Of a stretch of DNA of 64,000 nt, positions 44,186 to 55,905 are shown in pieces. The notes below the pieces were generated by a model, which was not told the origin of the DNA, made no database searches, and saw only the letters and a program-made list of their open reading frames with translations. Within the stretch, counting starts at the first letter, position 1. Each line of letters opens with the position of its first letter. The translations under genes were made by a program, and so were the position numbers. The stretch is taken from assembly GCA_031002005.1 (NCBI GenBank), contig CM061919.1:223074739-223138738 (forward strand), written 5' to 3'. The DNA comes from Vandiemenella viatica (lineage: Eukaryota; Arthropoda; Insecta; Orthoptera; Morabidae).

Positions 44186-44564
44186 TGCACACATAATAGT
44201 TGAATTAAGGCCTTTAAAAAAAGTAAGAAATCATGATTAATTTCATTTAAAAAATGATTTTTTTTTATTTTTATGAAAAAATAGTGACTTTTTTTCAACC
44301 CTGCTCTCAACTTTCCACCAACACGAAAACGACTTGTATTGTTCAATAAATTCAGCAAGAAATTATTTCTCTTTGGACTTTTGAATAATACAATAAACAA
44401 ACTAAACAACAATGAACACAAATAATGACTAAATAATGTAATAAATAAATAAGATTACTGAATAGATAGCAGCTAATTGATAAAATCAGGGGAAAAGGTG
44501 GTCGAACGTCACAATCACTCACGCGCCTGCGCAACGTTGGAGCTGAGGCTTGAGCAGTGTTTAC

Positions 44565-46004
44565 TAGAGATGGGCAAAACAGCTTTTTTCCAGTAATACG
44601 TTATTCAGTTATTGCTTCTTTTATCTAACCGCTTTTTTTAACCGTTAGAAATAACGTATAGTTATTTTATCTGTGGTGACGATACTAAAATCTCTGCTCA
44701 GAAACGCTCTTCTCTTGTTGAAAAAAGCCGCAAATGTCAAATAACCGGATGTGACGAATATAGCGGCCCTGACGTCACGAAAAGCCGCTTATTAGCGTTA
44801 TTTAGCGTTTAACGATACGTCACGAATAGCGGCTTTCAAATAAGCGGCTTCCTAATAAGCGGCTTCCATAGTAACTGTCAGAGACTTTATATACGCCTTC
44901 GACTTGTGTTTATGTATTTGTTTAATAAGTCGCAGTGATGCCTTGATAAATTAATATAGAATTTTAAGACGACCAGCTTTAGCGGTTTGTGTATAACGTG
45001 ATTTACGGACGTACGATAAAAAAAAAATGCGAAGTGGGCAGTTTTGATTACGTGTTAATATATTTTTCTGTTTGAAACTAATGAATTTGTAGTATGAGTT
45101 TTTATGAATATATGCAACAAATACAGAAGATTAACTTTGCTGAAAGTAAACAATTTTTCAGTCTGGCTATTAATTCGCATTAAGTTTTGTGTGGCTATAG
45201 TTATTTGTATAGCATACTTTACATATGTTGTAAATGTGTCCCAATAACAGACCAGCTGCAATTTAAATATGTTGTTCAGACGTACATAAAAGTAATTTGA
45301 AATGTAAATATGATTTGCTGTTTTAAACTAATTGACTTGTGGAAATACTAGCGCTTTTCGATGGTTTCTCCATCTGTTGGTAGCTATCGCAGTTAATAAC
45401 GGTTAAAGGTATTAAAAAGCTGTTTACATAGGTGGTGTCCTCTAGTGATCGCTATCGAAGTTAATAACGCCTTCAACTGGCAAAGATGATATAACACATG
45501 TACACAGCTGTAACAAAAAGCATAATCAAGTGGTTTTTGATGGAAGGATGGATGCTGAAAACCAGTTTAATGGTCACTAAGTCGTAGAGAGATGATAAAT
45601 TTTGGACCCTATCGCAAATAACACCTGCAAAGTAGTATTTAACGTCGTCAGCAGTAGCGACATCTGTTGGGTGCTATCGCAGTTAATAACGGTTAGAGGT
45701 TGGAAAAAGCGGTTTATATAGGTGGTGTCCTCTAGTGATCGCTATCGTAGTTAATAACTATTATTTTGCGATGGTAGTGTCATCTAGTGGTTTTTATTGC
45801 AATTAATAACGGTGAGAGAGGCAATAAGCGGTGTGACTGATGCACTCGTAGCGGGCGGTCGACGAACAATTAAGCGCTGTCAGAGAGGGAAGTGCTGACC
45901 GTTATTTGAATAACTCCAGTTAACGTTTTGGCCGCTACTTTCTAAACGGCGTTTTTAAAATAACGGTTATTTGTAGCCGCTTAGTTATTTGTGACCCATC
46001 TCTA
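44565..46004. mobile_element. 1.44-kb non-autonomous hAT element, TAGAGATGGG family
   Basis: Exact target duplication GTGTTTAC at 44557-44564 and 46005-46012. Termini TAGAGATGGG and CCCATCTCTA pair perfectly over 10 bp. The interior has repeated ATAACGGTTA, AGCGGCTT and AATAACG motifs. About 100 bp recurs at 45369-45465 and 45660-45758 (TCGCAGTTAATAACGGTTA..GGTGGTGTCCTCTAGTGATC). No transposase frame. Confidence 0.95.
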
Positions 46005-46130
46005 GTGTTTACCTGACGCTCATGCCAACACTCTAACCTAAATCCAGTTTTCTGTCGGGACAGATTTTACTCAAGCCAAACTTTTTGGCTTGCGCAAACG
46101 TCATGCCTGCGTTCACATGCAACGATTTAC

Positions 46131-46166
46131 TTGCACAAACTGGCTTGCGCAAGCCAGATTGTGCAA
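46131..46166. repeat. 36-bp palindrome
   Basis: Arms TTGCACAAACTGGCTTGC and GCAAGCCAGATTGTGCAA, one mispair. A related palindrome lies at about 25928 in Harbinger copy A, so it is probably a subterminal feature of that element. Confidence 0.85.
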
Positions 46167-46309
46167 ATCGCTTGAAAGGCAACGCATTCCTTTGTTCACG
46201 CGAAGCATGCAATGACGCTCCTTGGTTTGAATTCCGCGTTGCACTGTAGTTACAGCCATAGAAGAGGTGGAATGTGCAGCAATTTAAAAGTCACCAGAAC
46301 GTAGAAATT

Positions 46310-46500
46310 ACTTCACCCGGTCGAATCAGCGGATCTCGCATTCGATTCCTATCATTCAGATGTCGGATTTCCGAAAAGACATCCAGCAAATGCCCGTATT
46401 GTTTCGGAGATGATTTTGCTGTCATTTTCCGCCATTGATCTAGGAAGTACCATTCCTAATAAATCCGCCGTAGAAACTCTGCAACACTGTAAGATGAGGA
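46310..46500 (+). mobile_element. Possible SINE-like fragment
   Basis: CGGATCTCGCATTCGATTCC, CATTCAGATGTCGGATTTCCG and GACATCCAGCAAATGCCCG echo the order of SINE family 1 but are highly diverged. Confidence 0.35.
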
Positions 46501-46509
46501 AAGAAAGAA

Positions 46510-48775
46510 ATAATGTTTGTTAGCTAATTGATGTTGTGATCAGCATTCTAGACCAGACGAGACAGCATGTAATTTGCGTTACCTTGGCGAGCTGACCTTA
46601 CCAACTCTCAATTCGACCCGGCTGGGTTCCGTGATTACTGGTGCCGTGGAAAATTACCCGCGGAGCGTCCGTCCTTCGATGTACCTTTTTTACAGCCTGT
46701 AACATCGAGCAACGAAACATCTTCTCCTCGACGAGCATCGGCAGACATGCAGTACTGTCTCAGATGCTAACTTCAGCAAACAGCCATTCAATTTACAGAA
46801 ACCGTTCAAACTGAATGTTTCAATTCCTCCACGCTTGCACTCCACATTACTGAAATTCGAGGCATAAGATAAACGCACAAATATTCGACACGTTAAGAAT
46901 TTATTTTCCATTCTCAAATCCTTTGACCATATTATTTATTAACTATGCATTATAAAGTCATTTTCTGCATCCTAAATGTCGCTTACATTCTCGTGTCCAG
47001 TTTGCTTCAACTGCCGGACTGGCGGAAGTCAACATGCGATCTGGTCCAAACCCTAAGAGGTAGTTATTGTACTGTAAATTGGTGGTTAACGAAGAAGAAT
47101 TATTGTATAAACAATATACTTTACGGTTAATTTGCATTAACCACAGTTATAAATACCGAAGTAAGATAGGTTTATGCAAGAACCAATAGTTTATAATATT
47201 TCAAAAGAACATGCAACTTGGAAGATACAACTGGAGAGGAAAGATAGCTTTGGCATGAATTTGGGAGAGTCTGGTGCCTATGTCCCGTTTCAGTCATCTA
47301 GATACTTTTTTTTAGATAGCTCAAGGAAAAAATCAGAGTACTTCCATATCACACATTGTAATAGTAAACGTTGCTTGAGGTTATGCAACATTTGCATTAA
47401 CTTAATCGTGTTGCCTGTATAACTGATACCTTTTCGAAGATGCTATAGTTCTTTAAACCGGCCGACAAGCTATTCGTTTACCCTGTACACAAATGAAAGA
47501 AAGTCATCGAAGTTATTCTGAAAGTTTGATGAAGTTAACACTGATATCAGTTGAAAACATTTAAGGCAAGTCGAACTTCGAAATCACACATGAAGATGCA
47601 GATTATCCTCCAAGGCACAGCACTGTATGGAAAAATTCACTCTGGCAAATGTGCTTATATTTGCACCTCAAATTTCAGAGTGAGCTTTAGCGATAGTTTT
47701 ATCCACTGCTACTAATGACTTCTTAAACCATCGTAAAGCGCGACACCCGCATACGCCCCGTTGTATGCCGACGTACCGCTGAAAACTGCCTCCCCTAACT
47801 GCCTTCCAAGGGAACGCTGGTTGGCTTTTTATAGCCTTGGCTAATCTTTCGCTGGATTGTCATAGCTACATTCCCGTGAGGAAGTACTGTTCTCTGGTGA
47901 ATTACCAAAATCCCACATCCTCGTGGTACACTAATTTTACTCGGATTTTCCAGAAATTTTAATATGTCCTAGTTTAATTTATTCCCAATATTTTCAGTTA
48001 TGACAAATTTTCTCGTTTAAGAGCTATTAATTTCTAAAAGTCAGGTGATGCCATCACATGTCGACACTAAAACTTCATTTTTCTTACTTTAAATTTCAAG
48101 TTACCTTTGAACTGTTATATTATTATTAATTGAATTTTTCTCTCTCATTTAAACCTACTTTATCTTCCTAGCTCTTTTATCTAAAAAGTTCAAATTCTTT
48201 ATTTTATAAATATCTCCTTAAATAAATTTTAAAATCATACAAAATACACCTTAAAATGATCGTCATTCTCTGCTTTCTTAGTGGAAATGAATGCAAATTC
48301 ATTATGACCGAAAAACAACCTTATTTGAATTTTATTTCTTTTACGAAAATGGTTTAGAATCGATTCAAAAAGTGCTTTTCTGTTAAGAAAATGGTTATAA
48401 AATTTCTTTACTATACAACTATATGAGATTAGCCCCGTTCCAAAAGGTTTTAGCAAGATAATGGATGTATAACAAGGTTATGTTCTGAGCTGAAAAGTAC
48501 TTTACTATTGAAAGTGATTATAAAAGTTATTTGGTATATGAATTATACGTAATAGGCCACCTGCTGAATAATTTAGGTAAGATAATAGATATATAACAAC
48601 ATGTGACTTCGTCCCCCAAAGAATTTCTTACAACATAGTCACGTTCAATGCAAAGCATTTTACGAAATATCCTTAATGACACGGTACGAAGAAAAAGTAT
48701 ATGGTCAAGTCTAAGAAAGAGAGGGGGGAAAAAACCGAAAGAATTGTGGAACAAATAGGAGCGTTTGTGAGAACT
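46510..48775. other. No gene recognised
   Basis: No family-level coding or repeat signal. A weak direct repeat of about 120 bp occurs around 48390-48600 (TTATAAAA.TT..TTTAG.AAGATAAT.GAT.TATAACA). Confidence 0.4.
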
Positions 48776-48782
48776 GTTAGAA

Positions 48783-49320
48783 TTGCGTCCAGATAGAAAT
48801 AGTCACTCTAATTGGTTTCATACCGAAAAAGATGTAAGGCAAGGGACTGTATTCTCACCTGTTTTGTTTAATGTGATTTTAGTCGAAGTTTCTGCGGAAG
48901 TTGAGGAGTATAGAAATCCGGCAGAGTTAAAGGTGATAGTGTATGCAGATGATATAATGATCTGGCGAATTCACAGGACGGAAATTGGAAAGATAACTGG
49001 AGAAATGAGTATTGCCAGTGGGAAAACACGGCTTATAAATGAGTGTGGATGAAAGTAAACTAATGAAGATATCAGTAAACACTGAGCTATTAAAGGAGGT
49101 TTTAGTGGACAGGAGGAAACATGACAAAGAATAGGAAAATGTATTTTATCGTCTGATACAAGATATAATTTCGAGGTGAAACTTAGGAAAGGAAGCCAAC
49201 ATCTTGATTTATAAAATGACCTGTGGCTCAGAGACATGGGTGAAGAGAGATTTAAGCAGCCTGCAGGTTTCCGAGAGGCATAGAAAACTTCACAAGGAAA
49301 GACACAATAAAAACTGAAAA
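48783..49320 (+). pseudogene. RT fragment of a third LINE lineage
   Basis: HTEKDVRQGTVFSPVLFNVI (motif B of the GVRQG..LSP.LFN type) and LKVIVYADDIMIW (motif C, YADD) are followed, after stops, by MTCGSETWV, the C-terminal GSETW block. This wording differs from LINE-A and LINE-B and suggests an RTE- or R1/L2-type relative. Motif A lies outside or is lost. Confidence 0.7.
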
Positions 49321-49329
49321 CATCAGGAA

Positions 49330-50378
49330 GCGTTTTAAGGTTGAAGCATTACAAGAGACGCTAGCATTTCGGAAACTGCACGACTTGTCGGGTGTTCGAG
49401 GAGTCCATCCATCAAACCATCCCGATTGGGACAGACACGAGGAGTACTGTGGTCAGTGTCTTTAACAAGTGGCGAAACCAGGGTGAAACCACATCCAAAC
49501 GTCGAGGGGTTGGGCGGCCACCCTTCACTACAGATGTCGGACCTCGTAGGCTGAGCAGACTGGTAACACAGGACAGGCGGCGAACTGTGGGGGAACTAAC
49601 ATCAGACTTTAATGCTGGGCAAAGTACAAGTGTGTCTGAACAAGCAGTGCACCGAACACTCCTAACGATGGGCCTCCGCAGCCGACGACCCATGCATGTG
49701 CCAATGTTAACACCACGACATCGGATACTACGACTGAAATGGGAACGTGACCATCGTCACTGAACTTGGTGCAGTGGCAGAGCGATGCATGGTCTGATGA
49801 ATCACGATACTTCTTCATCATGATTTTGGGAGGATGCGAATCCGTCGTTTTCCAGGAGAACAGCTTCTTGACACCTGTACTGCGGGACGGAGACAAGCTG
49901 GCGGCGGCTCAATTATGTTCTGGGAACATTCACGTGGACATCCATGGATCCAGTGGAGCTCGTACAAGCCACCATAACTGCCAATAAGTATCGAACACTG
50001 GTTGCAGACCACGTAAACCACTTCATTACGACCATGTTTCACAACGGTAGTGGGATTTTTCAACAAGATAATGCGCCATATCACAAGGCCAAGAGTGTAA
50101 TGGAGTGGTTCAAGGAACACAGTGGCGCGTTGTAATTGATGTACTGACCCCCCAGCTCGCCAGATCTGAATCCGATCGAACACATCTGGGATGTGATTGA
50201 ACGTGGTGTCAGAGCTCATCGCCCACCTCCCCGGAATTTACGGGAATTAGTTGACTTGTGTGTACAGACGTGGTGCCAACTTCTTCCAGAGACCTACCAA
50301 GGCCTCATTGTTTCCATATACCAAGACGCGTCACCGCTGTTATCCGTGCCAAAGGCGGACATACCGCCTTTTAGGTAG
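49330..50378 (+). pseudogene. Tc1-like transposase, frameshifted
   Basis: From 49363 SISETARLVGCSRS (helix-turn-helix), then STVVSVFNKWRNQGETTSKR and GVGRPPFTTDVGPRRL (GRP-type linker), QAVHRTLLTMGLRSRR. The DDE catalytic domain follows: WSDESRYF (first Asp) near 49786, GIFQQDNAPYHKAKSVMEWF (second Asp) near 50053, SPDLNPIEHIWDVIERGV (third acidic residue Glu; D34E spacing) near 50159, ending at PKADIPPFR. The parts lie in at least three frames, so three or more indels. All three catalytic positions remain. Terminal inverted repeats were not found, and a LINE-A copy starts within 10 bp of the end. Confidence 0.9.
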
Positions 50379-50384
50379 AGGCTG

Positions 50385-51905
50385 ATCAAGGTACATTACT
50401 ACGGAGGTCTTAAGATAGCAGATGTGACATTGTACCTTATCTTGATACGTTATTGAAATTTAGACTGGATACTTGTTGAGTTGTTGCTTACCGGATAACT
50501 GGAAGAGTGCGATAGTAGTAATGGTATATAAAAGAGGGGTGACAGATAATGTCGAAAATTACGAGCCAATCAGTATACAAAACAGTGGTGAGTAAATTAA
50601 TGGAGAGATCGACTTGCAACCACATCAGAAATGTATGTGAGGACCGTAAGTGGTTTTCAAGTCAGCAATGTGGCTTCAGGCAAATGAAATTCATGCTAAT
50701 CTCAGTTAGTAGCCAATATGCAAGATATTTTGGATAAGATGGACAAGGGGGGGGGAGGGCAAATCGATAGTGTAGCACTAGATCCTTCAAAGAGTGAGCC
50801 ATAAAATGTTGCTTAATAAGGTAAAAACTATTGAATTGGATGAAAAAAATGATTTTTTGGGTAAAAGAAAATCTGAAACGGTAAAAAACAAAAAGTTATC
50901 GTAGGAAATGCGGTATCTAAAGAGGTGGAATTAAAAATGGGCGTGGCGTAAGGTAGCGTGTTGGGACCATTACTATTCATTATTATAATGATTGATTGTG
51001 TTGATTGTTTACTATCAGAAGTTAGAGTGTTAAAAATTACATAATGCTATATAATAGGATCAAAACGCTAGAACAGCTGCAAGGTGACCTAGACAGATTA
51101 TCTTGCTGGGTAGATTAACATGGGATAAACATAAATGCAAAGAAGTGTCAGCTTGTTAGGTACACAGATAAAAAACTAAAGGTTGATTATAATTATAAGG
51201 TGGGGAAAGAATTGGCTGATGAAGACTTGAAATGTAAATACCTTCGCGTAACATTTGTTAGCAAACTCAATTGGGCACGGCAGATTGGTTAGTAATAAAA
51301 GGTTTCAAAATTCTGCACTTGTTGGAGAGAGTGATGAGGGGATCTACCTGAGAAGTAAGGGAATTTGGTTACGAAACTTTGGTCAGACGATTGCTTGAAT
51401 ATGGTGGTGTAGTATGGGAGCCACATTTTGTTTATCAAATACAGAGGTGCAAAGAAGAGCTGCTAGATTTTTCACTGGAAATTACCGCAGAATACAATCA
51501 GCAATCGATATGATACAGGAGCTGGAATGGGATTCACTGGAAGACAGAAGGAAGGTAAAGAGAGTCATGGGAGTGTACAAGGCGTGTATTGGTGATGAGG
51601 CGTGGAAAGATATTGGTTTAAGGATCAGAAGTAATGCATGGAAGGAAAAAGATGACCGTGACCACAAGTGGCACTCGATTTCAGGCACAAGGGTGTGGAA
51701 AGATTTTATTTCGTAAATAAGGCGATCAGGGGGGGGGGGGGTGGACGTTATTGGAATAAGTTACCAAAAGAACTGAAGAACAATTTACCAAAAACACTGA
51801 AAGAATTTAAAGTTGAAATTTGTAGAGGGAAAAGGTGTAAAATGGGTGTGTAGGGAAATTGTCATAGGCGTGTGCACTCTATTGCATTTGAATTAAATTA
51901 AATTA
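50385..51905 (+). pseudogene. LINE-A copy H (RT to 3' end)
   Basis: Begins at ATTACTACGGAGGTCTTAAG (equivalent to 39326). RT blocks are broken by stops: the motif B glutamine is replaced by a stop, and motif C is deleted (AGAGTGTTAAAAATTACATAATG). C-terminal codons DMIQELEWDSLEDRRKVKRV near 51510 and the 3' UTR GTGTAGGGAAATTGTCATAGG to a TTAAA tail at about 51905. Confidence 0.88.
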
Positions 51906-51914
51906 ATTTAAAAA

Positions 51915-52690
51915 TGGAAGATGATCTGGCAGACGACACTAAGATGATTATGATGATGAGTGAATCACGAAATGAATTACCTGGTAAAAGGGAAAACAGC
52001 ATATTCAGAATAGACTGGACATGTATTTTAATTCCATTGAAAGAAGTTATTTAATTTAATATTCCGCTTAATATTTATAAGATTTTATTTGTAACGGAAC
52101 TAACTGAACCTAAAAGTATTCACAAAGTAAATTAAGCAAAAATTTACCTCACTTTGTTTACACCAACATTGTCTCATTGGATAGCTAGGTTGCAATAAAA
52201 CTGCGAGGAACGCCTGTAACCTTCAAGCGTACAGAGACAAATCACACTTTCACTTCGGTGTCATGACCTCTGGGCTCTGCGTGGTCCGCTGTGGCAACAG
52301 GTTACATTTACAATGCCTTTAAGTTGGAGTCTCCCTGCTAAGATTTCAAAAACTTAGTGAAGTATTAAGAAAGAAATGCAACTAGCTCGCATATTAGTAG
52401 TGTTTGATGTTAGTTACTTTGATATCAGAAAATTTATTTTTTCTTGGTATTCTGCCTCTGTCTACTCTCTTCATGTGCTGCAATCACTTTATTCTGCTCT
52501 GCTGCACAGATTCAACAATGTACATAACCTGAGAAAATAAGTATTATCACCTTCGCAAAGAATCCTCAAAAAATAGTCAGCAGATACAACACTGACTAAA
52601 GACTACGTCTGTGTGAAAACTTTTATAGTGATGCATTAAACAAAACAGCCAACTACAACTTATTTAATTTATATATTGGAAAGTACATGT
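51915..52690. other. No gene recognised
   Basis: AT-rich. No supportable features. Confidence 0.4.
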
Positions 52691-52699
52691 TTCCGACTT

Positions 52700-53510
52700 A
52701 TTAAAGCGATTGGGTGCAGCCATATTTGCAATTCGTACAATTTCAGCTACAGGTGATCTCCGTATGAGGCAGCTAGTTTATTTTGCTTATTTTCACTCCT
52801 TATTGTAATATGGAATAATATTCTGGGGCAATTCTACCCATAGAGACAAAGTATTCAGAGCCCAAAAGCGAGTAATAAGAATTATGTGTGGGGTTAGCAA
52901 TAGAACTTCATGTTGAGAACTGTTCAAGAAGTTAGGGATTTTAACATTAGCGCCTGAGTATATATACACATTAATGTCCTTTTTAGTCGCAAATTATACT
53001 TTGTTTGAAACAAATAGTAGAATACACAATTATGGCACTAGAAGTAAAAATGATCTTCACAAGGATTACAAGTCATTGTCATTTGTTCAAAAAGTGGTCC
53101 GATATTCAGGGATACATATCTTCAGTAAGCTCCCAACACATATTAAATGTCTAGCAGATGATAAGAATAAATTCAGGAAAAAATTGAAAGAATTTTTAAT
53201 TGACAACTCCTTCTACTCTGTCGAAGAATTTATTTCTAAGGTATCTACAAAATAACAGCCAGTAGCTTGTGTAAATGTAGTTTACATAATTAATTTACCA
53301 TGTATGATTTGACTGCTCTTGGTGTATGTATTATTTTGTTATGCAATTGTTTATGGTACCATGTATGCTATGACTGTACATCTACTGGAGTAGGTATTAT
53401 TTTGTTATGCAACTGTTTATTTGTATATTGACAACATTCCACATCCCACAGAGCCAGTCTCTTATATTGGGATCGATGGAGAATGAATCTATTGTATTGT
53501 ATATGGTTAT
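52700..53510 (+). pseudogene. LINE-B-like copy, C-terminus and 3' UTR
   Basis: AAIFAIRTISATGDLRMRQL, GIIFWGNSTHRDKVFRAQKR and the open segment 52974-53255 (GTRSKNDLHKDYKSLSFVQK.. NSFYSVEEF) match the end of LINE-B at 42931-43400, with differences of subfamily size. Stops at YCN and TSC-stop-EL. The 3' UTR has CATTCCACATCCCACAG and GGATCGATGGAGAATGAATC, worn equivalents of the LINE-B 3' end. Confidence 0.82.
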
Positions 53511-53595
53511 CATATAGGTATCTACCATCTCGAAGTGTTTCTGAATATTTGAGAAAGTGACAAAAGCTGGACATCCAACATGTAATTAAAAGCAC

Positions 53596-53690
53596 CCATG
53601 CTTTTGGCCGGATTCGAACCGGCGATTCTGGGCACGAATAATTCAGTCCCAATAAATACCACAGACCACAAACGAAGCAGCAGAACGTAA
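53596..53690 (-). mobile_element. tRNA-like SINE head
   Basis: On the minus strand GCCGGTTCGAATCCGGCC near 53611-53628 is a B box within a T-arm-like hairpin. The 5' half is not tRNA-like enough for a gene. Confidence 0.4.
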
Positions 53691-54088
53691 GTACTGTGAA
53701 CACGTTGATCCACTAGTTTCTTTAAAATTCCGACATAGTAAAACACAACTAGTTTGTGTGTTCATATTTACCGTCTCTGCATAAAATACGTTTTCTCTAT
53801 TATTCGTTTCTACGAGCACAACGGGTAACTCTTACACAGATTTTTTCACAGAAGTTTCTCGCCGGCACAGAGAGTAATTTAATCTTATGAGCAGTGTGTC
53901 AGAACAGGATGTTCTCGTTCTGAAATAAACTGAAAAATTACGGCTTGTAATCTCATATTTGCAAACAAGCATTGTACTGTAATTCCAAGCTCTTTCTTCC
54001 GGATTCTGTTCGTCCTGTTTATGCCAGTACTGTAACACCGCTGGACAGTCAACTTATGCGCGTGCCGTTTGAGTGGTGAATCAATCAG

Positions 54089-54240
54089 TCCCCCTCCCAG
54101 CTGTCCCGTCCTTGAGGCTTCCCACCCCCCACTCCGTTACCCCCTCCTCCAGCCCCGTCTCCCAAGCAGCTCAGAGAGTCGCGTGTAGTCGGCGGCAGGC
54201 TGTCTCCACGACATGAGCCAAGAGGAAAACGAAAGCCAGT
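54089..54240 (+). promoter_or_regulatory. GC-rich 5'-UTR-like block with possible initiator
   Basis: AATCAATCAGTCC at about 54080-54092 contains TCAGT, the arthropod initiator. It is followed by about 120 bp of C-rich leader before the ATG at 54213. No TATA box. The inference depends on the exon below being real. Confidence 0.3.
54213..54238 (+). CDS. Candidate first coding exon (partial), unknown protein
   Basis: An ATG in acceptable context (CACGACATGAG) opens MSQEENES plus two bases and is followed at once by GTAAGT, a full-consensus splice donor. The acidic, charged start is typical of intracellular proteins. Composition switches from GC-rich before the donor to mixed after it. No acceptor or second exon is identifiable before the assembly gap at 54906. 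Nine codons cannot establish a family. Confidence 0.35.
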
Positions 54241-54540
54241 AAGTGCCGCTGACGTTTCTCTGCTCTCTCGCCGGCAATAGCAACGTGGGCTATCACGCTG
54301 GTCTTCTGCTGAGCGGACGCCGGGGTTCAATTCTTGCTTAGAGCAGGCGCGTTTTGTATTAAATCTTGTGTTCGTCTTACAATGTCTGTACCTTATAGAA
54401 GGAATAAGTTGTGAAAGATGATTTATATGCATTGACAGAATTAGGCAATCCCGAAGTGCCTTCGAAGTCTCAGTTGCCTATATATTTCTTTTCTTCATTG
54501 AAGAAAACAAACAAAGTAGTTGGTCTTAAAAGCTATAAAT

Positions 54541-54790
54541 CATTTTTTTTTTTACTTATATATTTACGCCTCGCCGACGGCTAAGGTCATTAGAGGCGGG
54601 ATGGGACTGGGGACAAGGAACGGGAAGGAATTCGCCCATGGCCTTTTTGAAGGAAGCATCGCGGCATTCGCCTGGAGTGATTTGGGTGAACCATGGAAAA
54701 CTCAAATCTGGATGCCCGGACGAGAATTCGAACCCGCGTCCTCCCGAATGCGAGGCCAGAACGTTAACTGGTCACCCACCACGCTCAGTG
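54541..54790 (-). mobile_element. SINE family 1, full-length, with 9-bp target duplication
   Basis: T-run, ATTTACGCCTCGCCGACGGC, complete body, B box and head to CCACGCTCAGT. Flanked by GCTATAAAT at 54532-54540 and 54791-54799. It would lie in the first intron of the candidate gene above. Confidence 0.93.
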
Positions 54791-54905
54791 GCTATAAATG
54801 AACGGTTTGTCTTAGAAAACAACTTCCTATCAAATTCGACAAAGAAGTAGGCCTACGTGTTTGTCATTGATGTTTCACTACCATAATTTTTATTATTTCA
54901 CTTTC

Positions 54906-55905
54906 NNNNNNNNNNNNNNNNNNNNNNNNNNNNNNNNNNNNNNNNNNNNNNNNNNNNNNNNNNNNNNNNNNNNNNNNNNNNNNNNNNNNNNNNNNNNNNN
55001 NNNNNNNNNNNNNNNNNNNNNNNNNNNNNNNNNNNNNNNNNNNNNNNNNNNNNNNNNNNNNNNNNNNNNNNNNNNNNNNNNNNNNNNNNNNNNNNNNNNN
55101 NNNNNNNNNNNNNNNNNNNNNNNNNNNNNNNNNNNNNNNNNNNNNNNNNNNNNNNNNNNNNNNNNNNNNNNNNNNNNNNNNNNNNNNNNNNNNNNNNNNN
55201 NNNNNNNNNNNNNNNNNNNNNNNNNNNNNNNNNNNNNNNNNNNNNNNNNNNNNNNNNNNNNNNNNNNNNNNNNNNNNNNNNNNNNNNNNNNNNNNNNNNN
55301 NNNNNNNNNNNNNNNNNNNNNNNNNNNNNNNNNNNNNNNNNNNNNNNNNNNNNNNNNNNNNNNNNNNNNNNNNNNNNNNNNNNNNNNNNNNNNNNNNNNN
55401 NNNNNNNNNNNNNNNNNNNNNNNNNNNNNNNNNNNNNNNNNNNNNNNNNNNNNNNNNNNNNNNNNNNNNNNNNNNNNNNNNNNNNNNNNNNNNNNNNNNN
55501 NNNNNNNNNNNNNNNNNNNNNNNNNNNNNNNNNNNNNNNNNNNNNNNNNNNNNNNNNNNNNNNNNNNNNNNNNNNNNNNNNNNNNNNNNNNNNNNNNNNN
55601 NNNNNNNNNNNNNNNNNNNNNNNNNNNNNNNNNNNNNNNNNNNNNNNNNNNNNNNNNNNNNNNNNNNNNNNNNNNNNNNNNNNNNNNNNNNNNNNNNNNN
55701 NNNNNNNNNNNNNNNNNNNNNNNNNNNNNNNNNNNNNNNNNNNNNNNNNNNNNNNNNNNNNNNNNNNNNNNNNNNNNNNNNNNNNNNNNNNNNNNNNNNN
55801 NNNNNNNNNNNNNNNNNNNNNNNNNNNNNNNNNNNNNNNNNNNNNNNNNNNNNNNNNNNNNNNNNNNNNNNNNNNNNNNNNNNNNNNNNNNNNNNNNNNN
55901 NNNNN
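54906..55905. other. Assembly gap (1,000 N)
   Basis: Exactly 1,000 N. The right edge cuts into one arm of a palindrome. Confidence 0.99.

Larger units (their letters stand above)
41520..44303. mobile_element. hAT transposon remnant with exact 8-bp duplication
   Basis: Termini TAGGGTTGGAA and, reversed, CAGGGTTGAAAA. Subterminal AAATCATGATT motifs occur at both ends. Target duplication CTCTCAAC at 41512-41519 and 44304-44311. The paralogous Harbinger copy A carries the unfilled site ACTCTTAACATTCC at 26823-26835. Contains a decayed transposase and a LINE-B insertion. Confidence 0.92.
41080..46260. mobile_element. PIF/Harbinger-like element remnant, copy B, expanded by nested insertions
   Basis: Collinear with copy A at 25900-27030: the MDKFLRG.. 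start at 41190, WSKPWLLKRNILFQTN near 41286 and EPDNFRIYLRVVK near 41350 (HARBI1-like N-terminal blocks), then the AGTATTG/TTGTATTGTTCAATAAATTC region (44336 onward). An hAT element (41520-44303) and a second one (44565-46004) interrupt it. The far end contains GCGTTCACATGCAACG and a GCACAAACTGGCTTGC palindrome, resembling the edge of copy A. Limits are approximate. Confidence 0.5.

Noticed and set aside
53596..53690. Possible functional tRNA gene on the minus strand
   Set aside because: Only the T-arm region is convincing.
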